DNA from: UBA1952 sp965200035
GTDB lineage: Bacteria > Bacteroidota > Bacteroidia > Chitinophagales > Chitinophagaceae
Length of the DNA: 64,000 nucleotides
Assembly (NCBI GenBank): GCA_965200035.1
Contig: OZ241334.1
Location: forward strand, 2,976,001-3,040,000
Direction: 5' to 3'
The notes below the pieces were generated by a model. That model was not told the DNA's origin, ran no database searches, and saw only the letters and a list, made by a program, of their open reading frames with translations. The translations under genes and the position numbers were made by a program. Shown here one piece after another: positions 33,800 to 43,184 of this stretch; the first letter of the stretch is position 1, and each line of letters starts with the position of its first letter.

Positions 33800-35710
33800 T
33801 TATTTTACTTCTTCGTACTCAGCATCGGCTACATCATCGGCGCCACCGGCATTGCTACTTTGTGACTGCCCGCCCATATCTGCGCCCGGCTGGCCTTGGC
33901 CATCGCCGCCACCTTGTGCATACATATCCTGTGATGCTGCCTGCCATGCGTTGTTCAGTGTTTCTGAAGCGCTGTCAATGCCGCTTATATCTTCATTCTT
34001 ATGAGCTTCTTTCAGACTGTTGACGGCATCTTCAATAGCCTGCTTTTTATCAGCAGGAATCTTATCGCCGTACTCTTTCAGCTGCTTTTCTGAGTTGAAT
34101 ATAAGACCATCTGCCATGTTGAGCTTTTCAACGCGCTCACGCACTTGCTTATCGCTTTCTTCATTGGCTTTGGCTTCATTCTTCATCTTTTCGATCTCTT
34201 CCTTGCTCAGACCAGAGCCGGCTTCGATGCGGATATTTTGCTGCTTGCCGGTGCCTTTATCCTTTGCCGTTACATGAAGGATACCATTGGCATCAATATC
34301 GAAAGTCACTTCTACCTGCGGAACGCCACGCGGTGCCGGCGGAATGCCATCGAGTACAAAGCGGCCGAGGCTCTTATTGTCTTTAGCCATTGGGCGCTCA
34401 CCCTGCAGCACCACGATCTCAACGCTAGGCTGGTTGTCTGATGCAGTAGAGAAACTTTCGCTTTTGCGGGTAGGAATGGTTGTATTACTGTCAATCAGGC
34501 GGGTCATTACACCACCCATCGTTTCAATACCGAGGGAAAGCGGCGTTACGTCCAGCAGCAGTACATCCTTTACATCACCAGTAAGTACACCGCCCTGAAT
34601 AGCAGCGCCAACGGCTACTACTTCATCCGGATTTACACCCTTGTTTGGTTTTTTGCCGAAGAATTTTTCTACTACTTCCTGAATTTTAGGGATACGGGTA
34701 GAACCACCTACGAGGATGATCTCGTCAATATCGCCAATCTGAAGACCCGCGTCTTTTAATGCTTTGCGACATGGCTCCAGCGTACGCTCAACGAGGCTGT
34801 CCGACAGTTGCTCGAATTTTGCGCGGCTCAGCTTACGCACAAGGTGCTTCGGCACGCCATCTACCGCAGTAATGTATGGCAGGTTAATCTCTGTTTCCTG
34901 TGAAGAAGAAAGCTCAACCTTAGCTTTTTCTGCTGCTTCCTTCAGACGCTGCCAGCTCATCGGATCTTTATGCAGATCAATGGCTTCATCTTTCTTGAAT
35001 TCATCAGCCAGCCAGTCCATGATTACTTTATCAAAGTCATCACCGCCAAGGTGCGTATCACCATTGGTTGATTTTACTTCAAATACGCCATCTCCGAGCT
35101 CAAGCACAGATACGTCAAACGTACCGCCACCGAGGTCAAATACAGCGATCTTGGAATCTTTGTGCTGCTTGTCGAGGCCATAGGCAAGCGCTGCTGCTGT
35201 AGGCTCATTGATGATACGGCGGACATTCAGGCCGGCAATTTCACCGGCTTCCTTGGTCGCCTGACGCTGTGCATCATTAAAGTATGCAGGAACTGTAATC
35301 ACCGCTTCATTCACTTCGTGGCCCAGAAAATCTTCTGCTGTCTTCTTCATTTTCTGAAGGATCATTGCAGAAACCTCTTGCGGAGTGTACATGCGGCCAT
35401 CAATATCCACACGCGGAGTATTATTGTCGCCCTTTACAATTTTGTAGGCGTTGTGCTTCAGCTCTTCGCCCACTTCGTCAAAGCGGCGGCCCATATAACG
35501 CTTGATGGACTGGATGGTAGCAGTAGGGTTGGTAATAGCCTGGCGCTTGGCAGGATCCCCTACTTTGCGCTCGCCATTTTTCAAAAATGCTACAATGGAA
35601 GGGGTGGTGCGGCGGCCTTCGTCGTTCGCGATTACCACTGGTTCGTTGCCTTCCATAACGGACACACACGAGTTGGTGGTGCCTAAGTCAATGCCAATAA
35701 TTTTAGCCAT
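33800..35710 (-). CDS. dnaK: Molecular chaperone DnaK
   Basis: A 636-residue Hsp70 that binds unfolded chains in an ATP cycle with DnaJ and GrpE. The N-terminus KIIGIDLGTTNSCVSVMEG, phosphate loop VFDLGGGTFDVSV and the hinge ILVGGSTRIPKIQ are clear; the substrate domain has LLLDVTPLSLGIET. The C-terminus is a Gly/Gln/Ala-rich tail ending in DAEYEEVK, resembling the EEVD-like end of bacterial DnaK. It stands alone: grpE and dnaJ are not adjacent. No CIRCE repeat was seen upstream, so HrcA control is not supported. Confidence 0.97.
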   Translation of the reverse strand: MAKIIGIDLGTTNSCVSVMEGNEPVVIANDEGRRTTPSIVAFLKNGERKVGDPAKRQAITNPTATIQSIKRYMGRRFDEVGEELKHNAYKIVKGDNNTPRVDIDGRMYTPQEVSAMILQKMKKTAEDFLGHEVNEAVITVPAYFNDAQRQATKEAGEIAGLNVRRIINEPTAAALAYGLDKQHKDSKIAVFDLGGGTFDVSVLELGDGVFEVKSTNGDTHLGGDDFDKVIMDWLADEFKKDEAIDLHKDPMSWQRLKEAAEKAKVELSSSQETEINLPYITAVDGVPKHLVRKLSRAKFEQLSDSLVERTLEPCRKALKDAGLQIGDIDEIILVGGSTRIPKIQEVVEKFFGKKPNKGVNPDEVVAVGAAIQGGVLTGDVKDVLLLDVTPLSLGIETMGGVMTRLIDSNTTIPTRKSESFSTASDNQPSVEIVVLQGERPMAKDNKSLGRFVLDGIPPAPRGVPQVEVTFDIDANGILHVTAKDKGTGKQQNIRIEAGSGLSKEEIEKMKNEAKANEESDKQVRERVEKLNMADGLIFNSEKQLKEYGDKIPADKKQAIEDAVNSLKEAHKNEDISGIDSASETLNNAWQAASQDMYAQGGGDGQGQPGADMGGQSQSSNAGGADDVADAEYEEVK

Positions 35711-35824
35711 AATTCAGTATAATTAGTTGAGTTGGTTTAGAAATTCTTTTCTTCTATCCTGCAACAATAAAAGTGCCAGCGCTATCCGTTGTGCAAAAAT
35801 GTCATGCCATCTGTCATTTTTCAA

Positions 35825-35856
35825 TAAAAAAGCCCTGTTGCTGGTACAACAGGGCA
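35825..35856 (-). terminator. Terminator after the lipoprotein gene at 35889-36953
   Basis: Stem GCCCTGTTG / CAACAGGGC with loop CTGGTA; on the minus strand it is followed by TTTTTTATTG. Confidence 0.8.
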
Positions 35857-35888
35857 GTTCATTAAGTTATTTACTGTCAATATGTAGT

Positions 35889-36953
35889 CTAGTGATCGGC
35901 GAAATCGATAAAATTAAGATTCTTGGTCAGGTCGTTGCGCTTGATAGAATCGAGGGTGGTTCGGGTGAACGGGATGTTGTACCGGATGCGCATAGAGCGG
36001 CTGGCAAACAGGCCCAGCACGTCTTTACCCATAACATTTGTATAATTGGTCTTGATCTGATCAGCAGTGATGCCACCTTGCGCAGCATTGATCTGCATGT
36101 AATTATAAAATTCCTGACTGGCCGCCCATACATATACATCGGCACTGTCCAGATAGCGCTTTATGCCCGGATCGGCCTTGATATTGCTGGCAAGCACACT
36201 ATAAAATTCTGAGCGGTCTACTGTCAGCGCCACAGATTGGGCGCCAAGATTCGGATCATAGACGGCACGGGCAAAGTTCCATGTAAATGAACTGTCTGTC
36301 TGCGGGCCGCTGCCAATCTGTGAAGCATATTTGATGCGGATAAAGCCTTCCAGATATTTTGCATTGGTAGGCACATTCGTCTGCAGCGAATATTTATTAT
36401 CGATCGCAACGTTATTGAATGCCAGTTGGGCATTTGTCAGCGAGAAGAGCGGAATGTAGAAGTTGCCTGCACCATTCGCACCATTTGTATTGATCACACT
36501 CGTTTCAGCAGAGTCTACATTACCGGTCTCGAGATTTTTAACGACGAGGCGGTAGCGATAAGCGGCATTGAGCGCGCGCGTGGCTTTGTAAGCGTAGCTT
36601 GGCGCCTGGAAAAAGGTACCCTGATCTTTAGGCAGATTCTCAGTGGCCATATCTACCTTGGGCAATACATCATCTGTAACCACGCTGTTGTTGTTTAACG
36701 CCTTCAGATGCACTTCCAGATTGCGGAAATAGTTGGAGTCCGGAATCTTGGCCAGGTCATAAGCGCTGCGGTTCTGATCCATGAACACCTTCTGGATGCG
36801 GATGTACTGTGCACCATCATCTACATTCAGAAACCCATAAACCAGGGTAACGTCTTTATAAGGCGCAGCAACGTCAAAGTCCTCTGAGCAGGAGCTGATG
36901 CTGAATGCACTGGCAGCCAATGCCAGACCGGCTATAAGTTTAGTTAACTTCAT
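35889..36953 (-). CDS. Lipoprotein of unknown function
   Basis: A 354-residue protein with a lipoprotein signal peptide (ALAASAFSISSC, Cys22). Residues 23-120 contain APYKDVTLVYGFLNVDD and QYIRIQKVFMDQNRS, a beta-rich start reminiscent of Ig-like or DUF4249-type Bacteroidota lipoproteins, but I cannot assign a family. The rest is mainly beta-strand with regular N/T/S-rich loops. A promoter box TATATTTG lies 21 bases before the start and a terminator follows, so it is a single-gene unit. It is probably attached to the inner side of the outer membrane or surface exposed. Confidence 0.7.
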   Translation of the reverse strand: MKLTKLIAGLALAASAFSISSCSEDFDVAAPYKDVTLVYGFLNVDDGAQYIRIQKVFMDQNRSAYDLAKIPDSNYFRNLEVHLKALNNNSVVTDDVLPKVDMATENLPKDQGTFFQAPSYAYKATRALNAAYRYRLVVKNLETGNVDSAETSVINTNGANGAGNFYIPLFSLTNAQLAFNNVAIDNKYSLQTNVPTNAKYLEGFIRIKYASQIGSGPQTDSSFTWNFARAVYDPNLGAQSVALTVDRSEFYSVLASNIKADPGIKRYLDSADVYVWAASQEFYNYMQINAAQGGITADQIKTNYTNVMGKDVLGLFASRSMRIRYNIPFTRTTLDSIKRNDLTKNLNFIDFADH

Positions 36954-36974
36954 GTTCTATTATCGGGAAGATTG

Positions 36975-36982
36975 CAAATATA
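36975..36982 (-). promoter_or_regulatory. Bacteroidota -7 promoter element TATATTTG
   Basis: An exact TAnnTTTG match on the minus strand followed by CAATC, ending 21 bases before the lipoprotein start at 36953. Confidence 0.5.
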
Positions 36983-37056
36983 AGGGTTTGGCATACAGAA
37001 CGGCATTATTCCATGATTCCTGTTCGCTATAGTGCTTCAAATCCTGAATACAGGAT

Positions 37057-37064
37057 TACTTTTG
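37057..37064 (+). promoter_or_regulatory. Bacteroidota -7 promoter element TACTTTTG
   Basis: An exact match followed by CAGC, ending 23 bases before the argS ATG at 37088. It excludes the longer open reading from 37013. Confidence 0.5.
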
Positions 37065-37087
37065 CAGCAAATTTTACTTTCCAGAAG

Positions 37088-38887
37088 ATGACATTAGCCG
37101 CCCAGATCAAAGCTGCTGCTTTTGATGCGCTCAGCAACCTTTTCCCCGATACGCCGATCACGCAGGAGCAGATCACAATCAATCAGACCAAGCCGGAATT
37201 TACCGGTGACTATACGATTGTGCTCTTTCCGTTTCTGAAGCTGCTGCGCACCAGGCCGGATGTGATTGGCAAGCAATTGGGCGATTACCTGCTGGAAAAA
37301 ACAGACCTTCTTGCGCAGTATGACATCGTTGCCGGTTTTCTGAATCTTACCATTAAAGATGCCTACTGGCCTGCCTTTTTATTAAATCATTTTAACGACA
37401 CAGCATACGGAGAAGCACCTAAGCATGACTTCCGGGTAATGGTTGAATATTCTTCACCGAATACCAATAAGCCGCTGCACTTTGGTCATTTGCGCAACAA
37501 TTTTCTGGGCTTCGCAATGGCTAATGTGCTGAAGTCGCAGGGCTCCGCAGTCGTCAAAGCCAATCTGGTCAACGATCGCGGCATCCATATCTGCAAAAGC
37601 ATGGTGGCCTGGAAGCATTTTGCCAATGGCGCTACGCCGGAATCGCTTAAAGTAAAGGGCGATCATCTGGTAGGCGATTATTACGTAAAATTCAATGATG
37701 CCTATAAAGCAGAGATCAAAACGCTGACCGACGGCGGCATGGAGCAAACTGTAGCAGAAAAAGAAGCTCCCATTATGAAAGAAGCGCAGGATATGCTGCG
37801 GAGCTGGGAAGCAGGTGATGAAGAAGTGCGCCATCTATGGCAGACGATGAATGGATGGGTGTATAAAGGCTTTGAAAAGACGTACAAAAAGCTGGGCATC
37901 GACTTCGATAAAATGTACTACGAAAGCGATACCTACTTACTGGGAAAAGAGCTGGTACAACAGGGATTGGAGAAAGGCGTGCTCTTCAAAAAAGAAGATG
38001 GCTCTGTATGGGTAGACCTGACTGATGATGGCCTTGACCAGAAGCTGCTCCTGCGTGGCGACGGCACTTCCGTATATATGACGCAAGATCTTGGCACAGC
38101 AAAGCTTAAGTACGATGATTTCAGGCTGAACCAATCTGTCTATGTAATTGCGGATGAGCAGAACTACCACATGCAGGTGCTGAAGCTGATTCTCAAAAAG
38201 CTGCACGAGCCTTGCGCAGACGGCATCTTTCACCTGTCCTACGGAATGGTGGAATTGCCTACCGGCAGAATGAAGAGCCGCGAAGGTACGGTAGTGGATG
38301 CTGATGATATGATGCAGGAAATGATTCAGCTGGCCAAAGAGCAAACAGAAGAGGCCGGTAAGACAGAAGGGTTCTTGCAAAGCGAGCTGGATGCGCTTTA
38401 TGATATGATTGGCCTGGGGGCTTTAAAGTTTTATCTGCTGCGCGTAGATCCTAAAAAGAAAATGATCTTCGACCCGAAAGAGTCCATTGATCTGCATGGA
38501 TTTACGGCTACATTCATTCAATACGCACATGCCCGTATCTGCTCTGTGCTGCGGAAAGAACAAATTGCGCTGCTGCCCGATCGTACGCAATTCCAGTCAT
38601 TTGTGCTGAGCGGGCTAATTGCACCTTTGGAAAAAGAGCTGCTGATTACCCTGGAGCAATATCCATCTGTTACTGAGACTGCGGGCATCGAATTTAATCC
38701 TTCGCTTATTTGCAATTATGCCTTTCGCCTGGCGCAGCATTTCAATAGCTTCTACGACGTGCACAGCATTGCCCATGCGGAAAATGAAGAGAAAAAAGCA
38801 TTGCGTCTGATGCTGGTCATAATGACGGCGCAGGTGCTTCGCCATTCGATGCAGCTGATGGGCATCCGCCTGCCGGAGAAGATGTAG
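37088..38887 (+). CDS. argS: Arginyl-tRNA synthetase
   Basis: A 599-residue class I aminoacyl-tRNA synthetase that charges tRNA-Arg. The N-terminal Arg-specific domain comes first, then the HIGH-type motif in VEYSSPNTNKPLHFGHLRNN and the KMSKS-equivalent region in TGRMKSREGTVVDADD. The C-terminal DALR anticodon-binding domain has FIQYAHARICSVLRKE and FNSFYDVHSI. Start at MTLAAQIKAAAF after a promoter box. Only one copy is seen. Confidence 0.95.
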   Translation: MTLAAQIKAAAFDALSNLFPDTPITQEQITINQTKPEFTGDYTIVLFPFLKLLRTRPDVIGKQLGDYLLEKTDLLAQYDIVAGFLNLTIKDAYWPAFLLNHFNDTAYGEAPKHDFRVMVEYSSPNTNKPLHFGHLRNNFLGFAMANVLKSQGSAVVKANLVNDRGIHICKSMVAWKHFANGATPESLKVKGDHLVGDYYVKFNDAYKAEIKTLTDGGMEQTVAEKEAPIMKEAQDMLRSWEAGDEEVRHLWQTMNGWVYKGFEKTYKKLGIDFDKMYYESDTYLLGKELVQQGLEKGVLFKKEDGSVWVDLTDDGLDQKLLLRGDGTSVYMTQDLGTAKLKYDDFRLNQSVYVIADEQNYHMQVLKLILKKLHEPCADGIFHLSYGMVELPTGRMKSREGTVVDADDMMQEMIQLAKEQTEEAGKTEGFLQSELDALYDMIGLGALKFYLLRVDPKKKMIFDPKESIDLHGFTATFIQYAHARICSVLRKEQIALLPDRTQFQSFVLSGLIAPLEKELLITLEQYPSVTETAGIEFNPSLICNYAFRLAQHFNSFYDVHSIAHAENEEKKALRLMLVIMTAQVLRHSMQLMGIRLPEKM

Positions 38888-39048
38888 AAACAGGTATAGA
38901 AAAGTTACAGGTGCAGCTGAAATGACGGGTTCTGAAAAATGTGAATAATGTTTCTTCATAAATGACAAATCATCATGAGCAAAATCAAAAATCCTTTTAA
39001 TCTTTGCAATGAAATTTACCCTTTTTTAAATATTCTTCAATCAGCGTT

Positions 39049-39243
39049 ATGAAAGTTGCTTACGACAAATCAGCCGATGCCGTGTACATTTATATCAAGC
39101 AGGATGCGGTAAGTGAATCAAAGGAAAAAGCGCCCGGCGTATTTTTTGATTATGACAGTAGTGGTCAGCTTATTGGCATCGAAATCCTGGAAGCCACAGA
39201 CAAGGGCATTCAGCCTAAGAAATTTGAGTACGAGTTGATCTGA
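39049..39243 (+). CDS. DUF2283 family protein
   Basis: A 64-residue protein with the whole DUF2283 pattern: MKVAYDKSADAVYIYIK, then VFFDYDSSGQLIGIEILEA. This small beta-rich domain is often found next to DUF4258 toxin-like genes, but no such neighbour is present here; it is an orphan. It is followed by a strong terminator shared with the convergent permease gene. Function unknown. Confidence 0.82.
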   Translation: MKVAYDKSADAVYIYIKQDAVSESKEKAPGVFFDYDSSGQLIGIEILEATDKGIQPKKFEYELI

Positions 39244-39293
39244 TACATTAATCATGTTCGGAGTCCTGGTCGCATTCGGCGAGAAATAAAAGC

Positions 39294-39326
39294 AAAAAGC
39301 CTGCATTGGTAAATGCAGGCTTTTTT
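39294..39326 (+). terminator. Bidirectional terminator
   Basis: Stem AAAAAGCCTGCATT / AATGCAGGCTTTTTT with loop GGTA and T-runs on both strands, between the convergent DUF2283 and permease genes. Confidence 0.85.
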
Positions 39327-39346
39327 ATACACATAAATTTTTGTGC

Positions 39347-40600
39347 TCAACGCAGCCGTGCATAAGCAGACTGGTGTTCATCATTCCTGTTGCCAACAGC
39401 GCGTATAGCCGGATACCAGGCAGCCAGCAATCCTACACCGATAACGGTGGAGAGCACCAGCACGAAATCCGTTGCCTGCAGCGCTACAGGATAAGCTTTG
39501 ATTACAAAAGTGCCATTCAATTCTACCCAGCCAAAATGCTGTTGCCCCCAGCAGATAAAGCCGCCGATGATAATGCCGAACAGCCCGCCGATTCCTGACC
39601 AAAGCAGCCCTTCCAATAGAAAGATCACACGAATAGTTGGCGCCGGTGCGCCCATAGCGGAGAGAATGGCCATATCCTTTTCCTTCTCAAGCACCAGCAG
39701 GGAAAGCGCACCAATCATATTTACTGATGCAATCAGTAGCACAAACAGCAGGATAGCATAAGTAGCCCACTTTTCCGTGCGCAACACCTGATAAAGCGTA
39801 TGATTCTGCTCAAAGCGCGTTTCTACCACAAGGTCTTTTCCTGTAAGCTGCTGCAATTGCCTTTTTAGCTGATCCGCATCTGTACCGGGCTTCAGCTTCA
39901 TTTCAATGGCAGAAATGTTGCCTTCTTCACCGAATAATTCCTGGGTAAGCGCAATGGGCGCAAGAATATATTTATCATCAAATTCATCCTGCACCCGGAA
40001 AATGCCATCGGGTTTCAGAAGCAATGTACGCTCAGCTTCTGTGGGATTGAGGGTGAGGTTTTCTGCCTTCGAATTTGGGTAATGTACATTCAGCCTGCTG
40101 AAATCATTGTTCACATCCAGCCCGATGCGGCCTGCAATCTGCATCCCGATAATGGCTGTGGGAAGAATGCCCGGTGTGAGCGAGTCGCGCCCGTTGGTAA
40201 TATAAGGCTGGACCTCATTGACCGCGAAGTAGCGGTTGTCAATGCCTTTCAGGGTAGCAATCACGATCTCGCCCTTTTCGGTATTGATGAGCACATTATC
40301 TTCAATGACTGGTGCTATCTGCTGAATGCCTTGCTGGGCGCGCAATTGAGTGTAGAATTGTTGTGGAGCTTTGAAAAACTTGCCGTTGGCTGGCGTAATG
40401 CGCATATCCGGATAGAAAGCTTTATACAGATCGCGCACCACTACTTCAAAGCCATTGAACACAGAAAACAGGATAATCATAGCCGCGCTGCCCACCATAA
40501 TGGCCAGCATACTGATGCGCGACAGGATAGGCACTGCATTGGCGCTGCTTTTGCCCCGTACGTACCGCAAAGCCAATAAGAGCGCCAGACGGCCATTCAT
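39347..40600 (-). CDS. ABC transporter permease, LolC/LolE type
   Basis: A 417-residue FtsX-like membrane protein. One helix lies at the N-terminus (LSRISMLAIMVGSAAMIILFSVFNGFE), then a periplasmic domain of about 230 residues (MacB-like), then three helices from about residue 280 (AILLFVLLIASVNMIGALSLLVL, GLLWSGIGGLFGIIIGGFI, VLSTVIGVGLLAAWYPA). The LLALRYVRGK start and the IGVGLLAAWYPA end fit the lipoprotein-releasing LolC/E family, which moves outer-membrane lipoproteins with ATPase LolD. The ATPase is not adjacent. It follows rbfA on the same strand after 3 bases. Confidence 0.85.
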   Translation of the reverse strand: MNGRLALLLALRYVRGKSSANAVPILSRISMLAIMVGSAAMIILFSVFNGFEVVVRDLYKAFYPDMRITPANGKFFKAPQQFYTQLRAQQGIQQIAPVIEDNVLINTEKGEIVIATLKGIDNRYFAVNEVQPYITNGRDSLTPGILPTAIIGMQIAGRIGLDVNNDFSRLNVHYPNSKAENLTLNPTEAERTLLLKPDGIFRVQDEFDDKYILAPIALTQELFGEEGNISAIEMKLKPGTDADQLKRQLQQLTGKDLVVETRFEQNHTLYQVLRTEKWATYAILLFVLLIASVNMIGALSLLVLEKEKDMAILSAMGAPAPTIRVIFLLEGLLWSGIGGLFGIIIGGFICWGQQHFGWVELNGTFVIKAYPVALQATDFVLVLSTVIGVGLLAAWYPAIRAVGNRNDEHQSAYARLR

Positions 40601-40603
40601 GCT

Positions 40604-41002
40604 TTAAGCCTCTTCGTTGGTAGATGAACTGTTGATGCCTTTGTCCTCCTCGTCTTCTTTTATCTTCCTGAATACCTCTTCCATTTTAAAGACGTAATCA
40701 AGCGTATCATCAATAAAAAACTGCAGCTCAGGCACTCTGCGGAGCTGATTTTTGACCCGCTGGCCAAGCGCATTGCGCCATTCGGCGGTGCGCTCCCTGA
40801 ATTCCTTCAATACAGCGGCCTGATCTTTGATCTGAAAAAAGCTCAGATACACGCGCGCTTCCATCAGGTCCGGCGTCAACATTACTTTAGAGACAGAGAC
40901 CATTCCGCCACCGGTCATACTCATTCCTTCTTTCTGAAAAATACCGCTCATCTCCTGTTGCACGAGCTTCCCCACTTGTTTTTGCCGCTTCGTTTCTTCC
41001 AT
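40604..41002 (-). CDS. rbfA: 30S ribosome-binding factor RbfA
   Basis: A 132-residue KH-fold protein that matures the 30S subunit and 16S rRNA. MEETKRQKQVGKLVQQEMSGIF, then VSKVMLTPDLMEARVYLSFF and VKNQLRRVPELQFFIDDTLDY are typical. The start is ATG 41002; the frame is open to 41068, but the added residues are unlike the family. The stop is 3 bases from the LolC/E-type gene, so the two are likely co-transcribed. The gene is divergent from the Omp28-like gene at 41131. Confidence 0.94.
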   Translation of the reverse strand: MEETKRQKQVGKLVQQEMSGIFQKEGMSMTGGGMVSVSKVMLTPDLMEARVYLSFFQIKDQAAVLKEFRERTAEWRNALGQRVKNQLRRVPELQFFIDDTLDYVFKMEEVFRKIKEDEEDKGINSSSTNEEA

Positions 41003-41130
41003 AATCGATAAAGGTAACCCAATTGTCATTCCGCAGGAAATAACTGCCGCCGTCAGTGGCGTATCCATGGAAATTTCTTAACTTGCCGTCTTCTCTTTTT
41101 TCTGAAAAACCAATACTTACGCATATATTC

Positions 41131-42036
41131 ATGAACCATCAACAGGTGCTTTCGCGAATTGCTCTTCTGGCAGTCCTTCCTTTTACGCTCTGGAGCTGTA
41201 AAGAAAAGGTAACAGGCTTCACTACCACACCAATCATCGCTACAGATACTACTTATATGGCGGCGGTAGAGAGCCCGCAATGGCACCGGGTGCTGATCGA
41301 AGAGTTTACCGGAGTATCCTGCCCGCCCTGCCCGAAAGGGCATCAGGCGCTGGAGTCGATTCTGGCGGCGCATTACAATTCGACTACCAGTATTGACAGT
41401 GTTTCTATCATTGGCATACAATCGACCGGTATACCGCAGGCAGAGCCGGTGGATGAGGCGCCATACCATTCCCGCCACGACAACCGAACGGCAGATGGCA
41501 GTGAGATTTACAATTCCGTCTATGGTACGTTTGGGAGCATTCCCCGCGCCGGTATTGACCGTGTGCCGTCTAATAATATTCTTTCTATTCAGCGGGATCT
41601 GTGGGCAAGCTCTGTGAATGATCGCCTGCGCGTGCCTGCACCTGTGAATATGACCATCAGCTCTACCTACGATGCAGGTTCTCACCAGGCAGTGATCAGA
41701 GTGCACGTAGCTTATACTGCTGATGTACCGAGGAAGCAGAATCTGAATCTCGCGATTATTGAGAATGACATTATTGATGCGCAGAAAAATGACCTTAAAA
41801 TTGATTCTGAATATCATCACCAGCACGTGCTGCGCGATATGCTTACACAGCCAACCGGCGAGGGCATGATGAATGATCTGTCTGTTAAAGAGGCCGGCCG
41901 CGCCTATGACCGCACATTCGTTTATACAGTGAGTAATGATTGGGTGCCGGAAAATTGCCGCCTGATTGCCTACATCACCAACAACGAGGGCACAGACAAG
42001 CAGGTACAGCAGGCCGCAGAAGTGTCTCTTAAATAA
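41131..42036 (+). CDS. Omp28-like lipoprotein
   Basis: A 301-residue lipoprotein from ATG 41131 (MNHQQVLSRIALLAV, lipobox Cys23 in FTLWSC). The segment VLIEEFTGVSCPPCPKGHQ holds a thioredoxin-like CPPC motif (Cys64, Cys67), and the rest resembles the Omp28 family of Bacteroidota outer-membrane proteins. The CxxC suggests redox activity, but Omp28 function is not settled. The upstream open residues (to 41056) overlap the divergent rbfA start region and are not taken. Confidence 0.8.
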   Translation: MNHQQVLSRIALLAVLPFTLWSCKEKVTGFTTTPIIATDTTYMAAVESPQWHRVLIEEFTGVSCPPCPKGHQALESILAAHYNSTTSIDSVSIIGIQSTGIPQAEPVDEAPYHSRHDNRTADGSEIYNSVYGTFGSIPRAGIDRVPSNNILSIQRDLWASSVNDRLRVPAPVNMTISSTYDAGSHQAVIRVHVAYTADVPRKQNLNLAIIENDIIDAQKNDLKIDSEYHHQHVLRDMLTQPTGEGMMNDLSVKEAGRAYDRTFVYTVSNDWVPENCRLIAYITNNEGTDKQVQQAAEVSLK

Positions 42037-42099
42037 CCGCTAACAAACTTTCCATTATCTTGCCTCCGCCTTTATGGTGTGAGGCAATTTTTTTAAGTA

Positions 42100-43122
42100 A
42101 TGAACATGATTAAACAATCGCTGGCAGCGCTTGGCATAGGTGCTTCTTTATTGCTGCTGAATGCCTGTAAGAACAATGACGGCTCATCATCCGGCACCCC
42201 GCCTGCTGATACCACTCATACAAACACGACTGCTCCCTCAAATATTCCTGCTTTCAACGAAGACTCTGCTTATACGAGCGTGGCCGCACAGGTGGCCTTT
42301 GGTCCGCGCACACCGGGCTCCGCAGCGCAGAAGCAGTGCGCCGACTGGATGCAGGCCAGATTGAAGCCCTATTGCGATTCTGTGTATCGTCAGGAAACTA
42401 CTGTGAAAGGTGGAGATGGCAAGAGTCTCCCGTGCATCAATATCATCGGGGCAATCAATCCTAAAGCCACGCGGCGCGTGCTGTTGCTGGCGCACTGGGA
42501 CAGTCGTCCGTGGGCGGATAATGATGTAAAAGACAAAGACAAACCGATCCTTGCAGCAGACGATGGCGGCAGTGGGGTAGGCGTGCTCATAGAAGTGGCG
42601 CGCATCCTGAAAAGCAGCCCGTTGCCGGGAGATCTGGGTGTAGATATTCTGTTCACAGATGTGGAAGATTATGGAAACAGCGATTGGGGGAAAGATACTT
42701 ATTGCCTCGGTACTCAATACTGGGCCAAGCATCCGCATGTGCCGGGCTATAAAGCCGATTTCGGCATCCTGCTGGATATGGTGGGCGCTGCTGAAGCCCG
42801 CTTCCCGATGGAATCCACCTCTGCGGGATATGCCGGAAGCATTCAGAAAAACATCTGGGAAGCCGCCAACAAAGCAGGCTATTCTTCCTTCTTTCCATTT
42901 GCACAGGGTGGTGGTGTAGAAGACGATCATAAATATGTAAATGAGATGGCGCACATCCCAACGGTAGATATCATCAGCCTGCGCGATGATTCACCCACCG
43001 GCTTCCCGCTGCACTGGCATACGCATAACGACAACATGAGCATCATCAGCCGCAATACGCTGAAAGCGGTCGGCCAGACATTGCTACAGGTCCTTTACGA
43101 TACCGCACAGCCGAGTGCATAG
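42100..43122 (+). CDS. M28-family lipoprotein, glutaminyl-cyclase-like
   Basis: A 340-residue lipoprotein (lipobox Cys23 in LLLLNAC). The M28 fold shows zinc ligands in RVLLLAHWDSRPWAD and AADDGGSGVGVLIEVAR, then DILFTDVEDYGNS and the C-terminal HWHTHNDNMSIISRNTL. The WDSRPWAD and HTxxDN pattern matches glutaminyl-peptide cyclotransferases, which turn N-terminal Gln to pyroglutamate, more than aminopeptidases. In Bacteroidota, exported proteins often carry N-terminal pyroglutamate, which would fit its place near secretion genes. It is distinct from the PDZ-containing M28 enzyme at 9025-10662. Confidence 0.82.
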   Translation: MNMIKQSLAALGIGASLLLLNACKNNDGSSSGTPPADTTHTNTTAPSNIPAFNEDSAYTSVAAQVAFGPRTPGSAAQKQCADWMQARLKPYCDSVYRQETTVKGGDGKSLPCINIIGAINPKATRRVLLLAHWDSRPWADNDVKDKDKPILAADDGGSGVGVLIEVARILKSSPLPGDLGVDILFTDVEDYGNSDWGKDTYCLGTQYWAKHPHVPGYKADFGILLDMVGAAEARFPMESTSAGYAGSIQKNIWEAANKAGYSSFFPFAQGGGVEDDHKYVNEMAHIPTVDIISLRDDSPTGFPLHWHTHNDNMSIISRNTLKAVGQTLLQVLYDTAQPSA

Positions 43123-43132
43123 CCACTGACTT

Positions 43133-43140
43133 TATCTTTG
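43133..43140 (+). promoter_or_regulatory. Bacteroidota -7 promoter element TATCTTTG
   Basis: An exact match followed by CTT, ending 44 bases before the GTG start of lspA. Confidence 0.45.
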
Positions 43141-43184
43141 CTTTTTCGGGCCCGGCCCGCCTTTAAATACCATACTTCCTTCCA

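Noticed and set aside
35711..35800. CIRCE heat-shock operator before dnaK
   Set aside because: No TTAGCACTC-N9-GAGTGCTAA-like inverted repeat is present in the upstream region.
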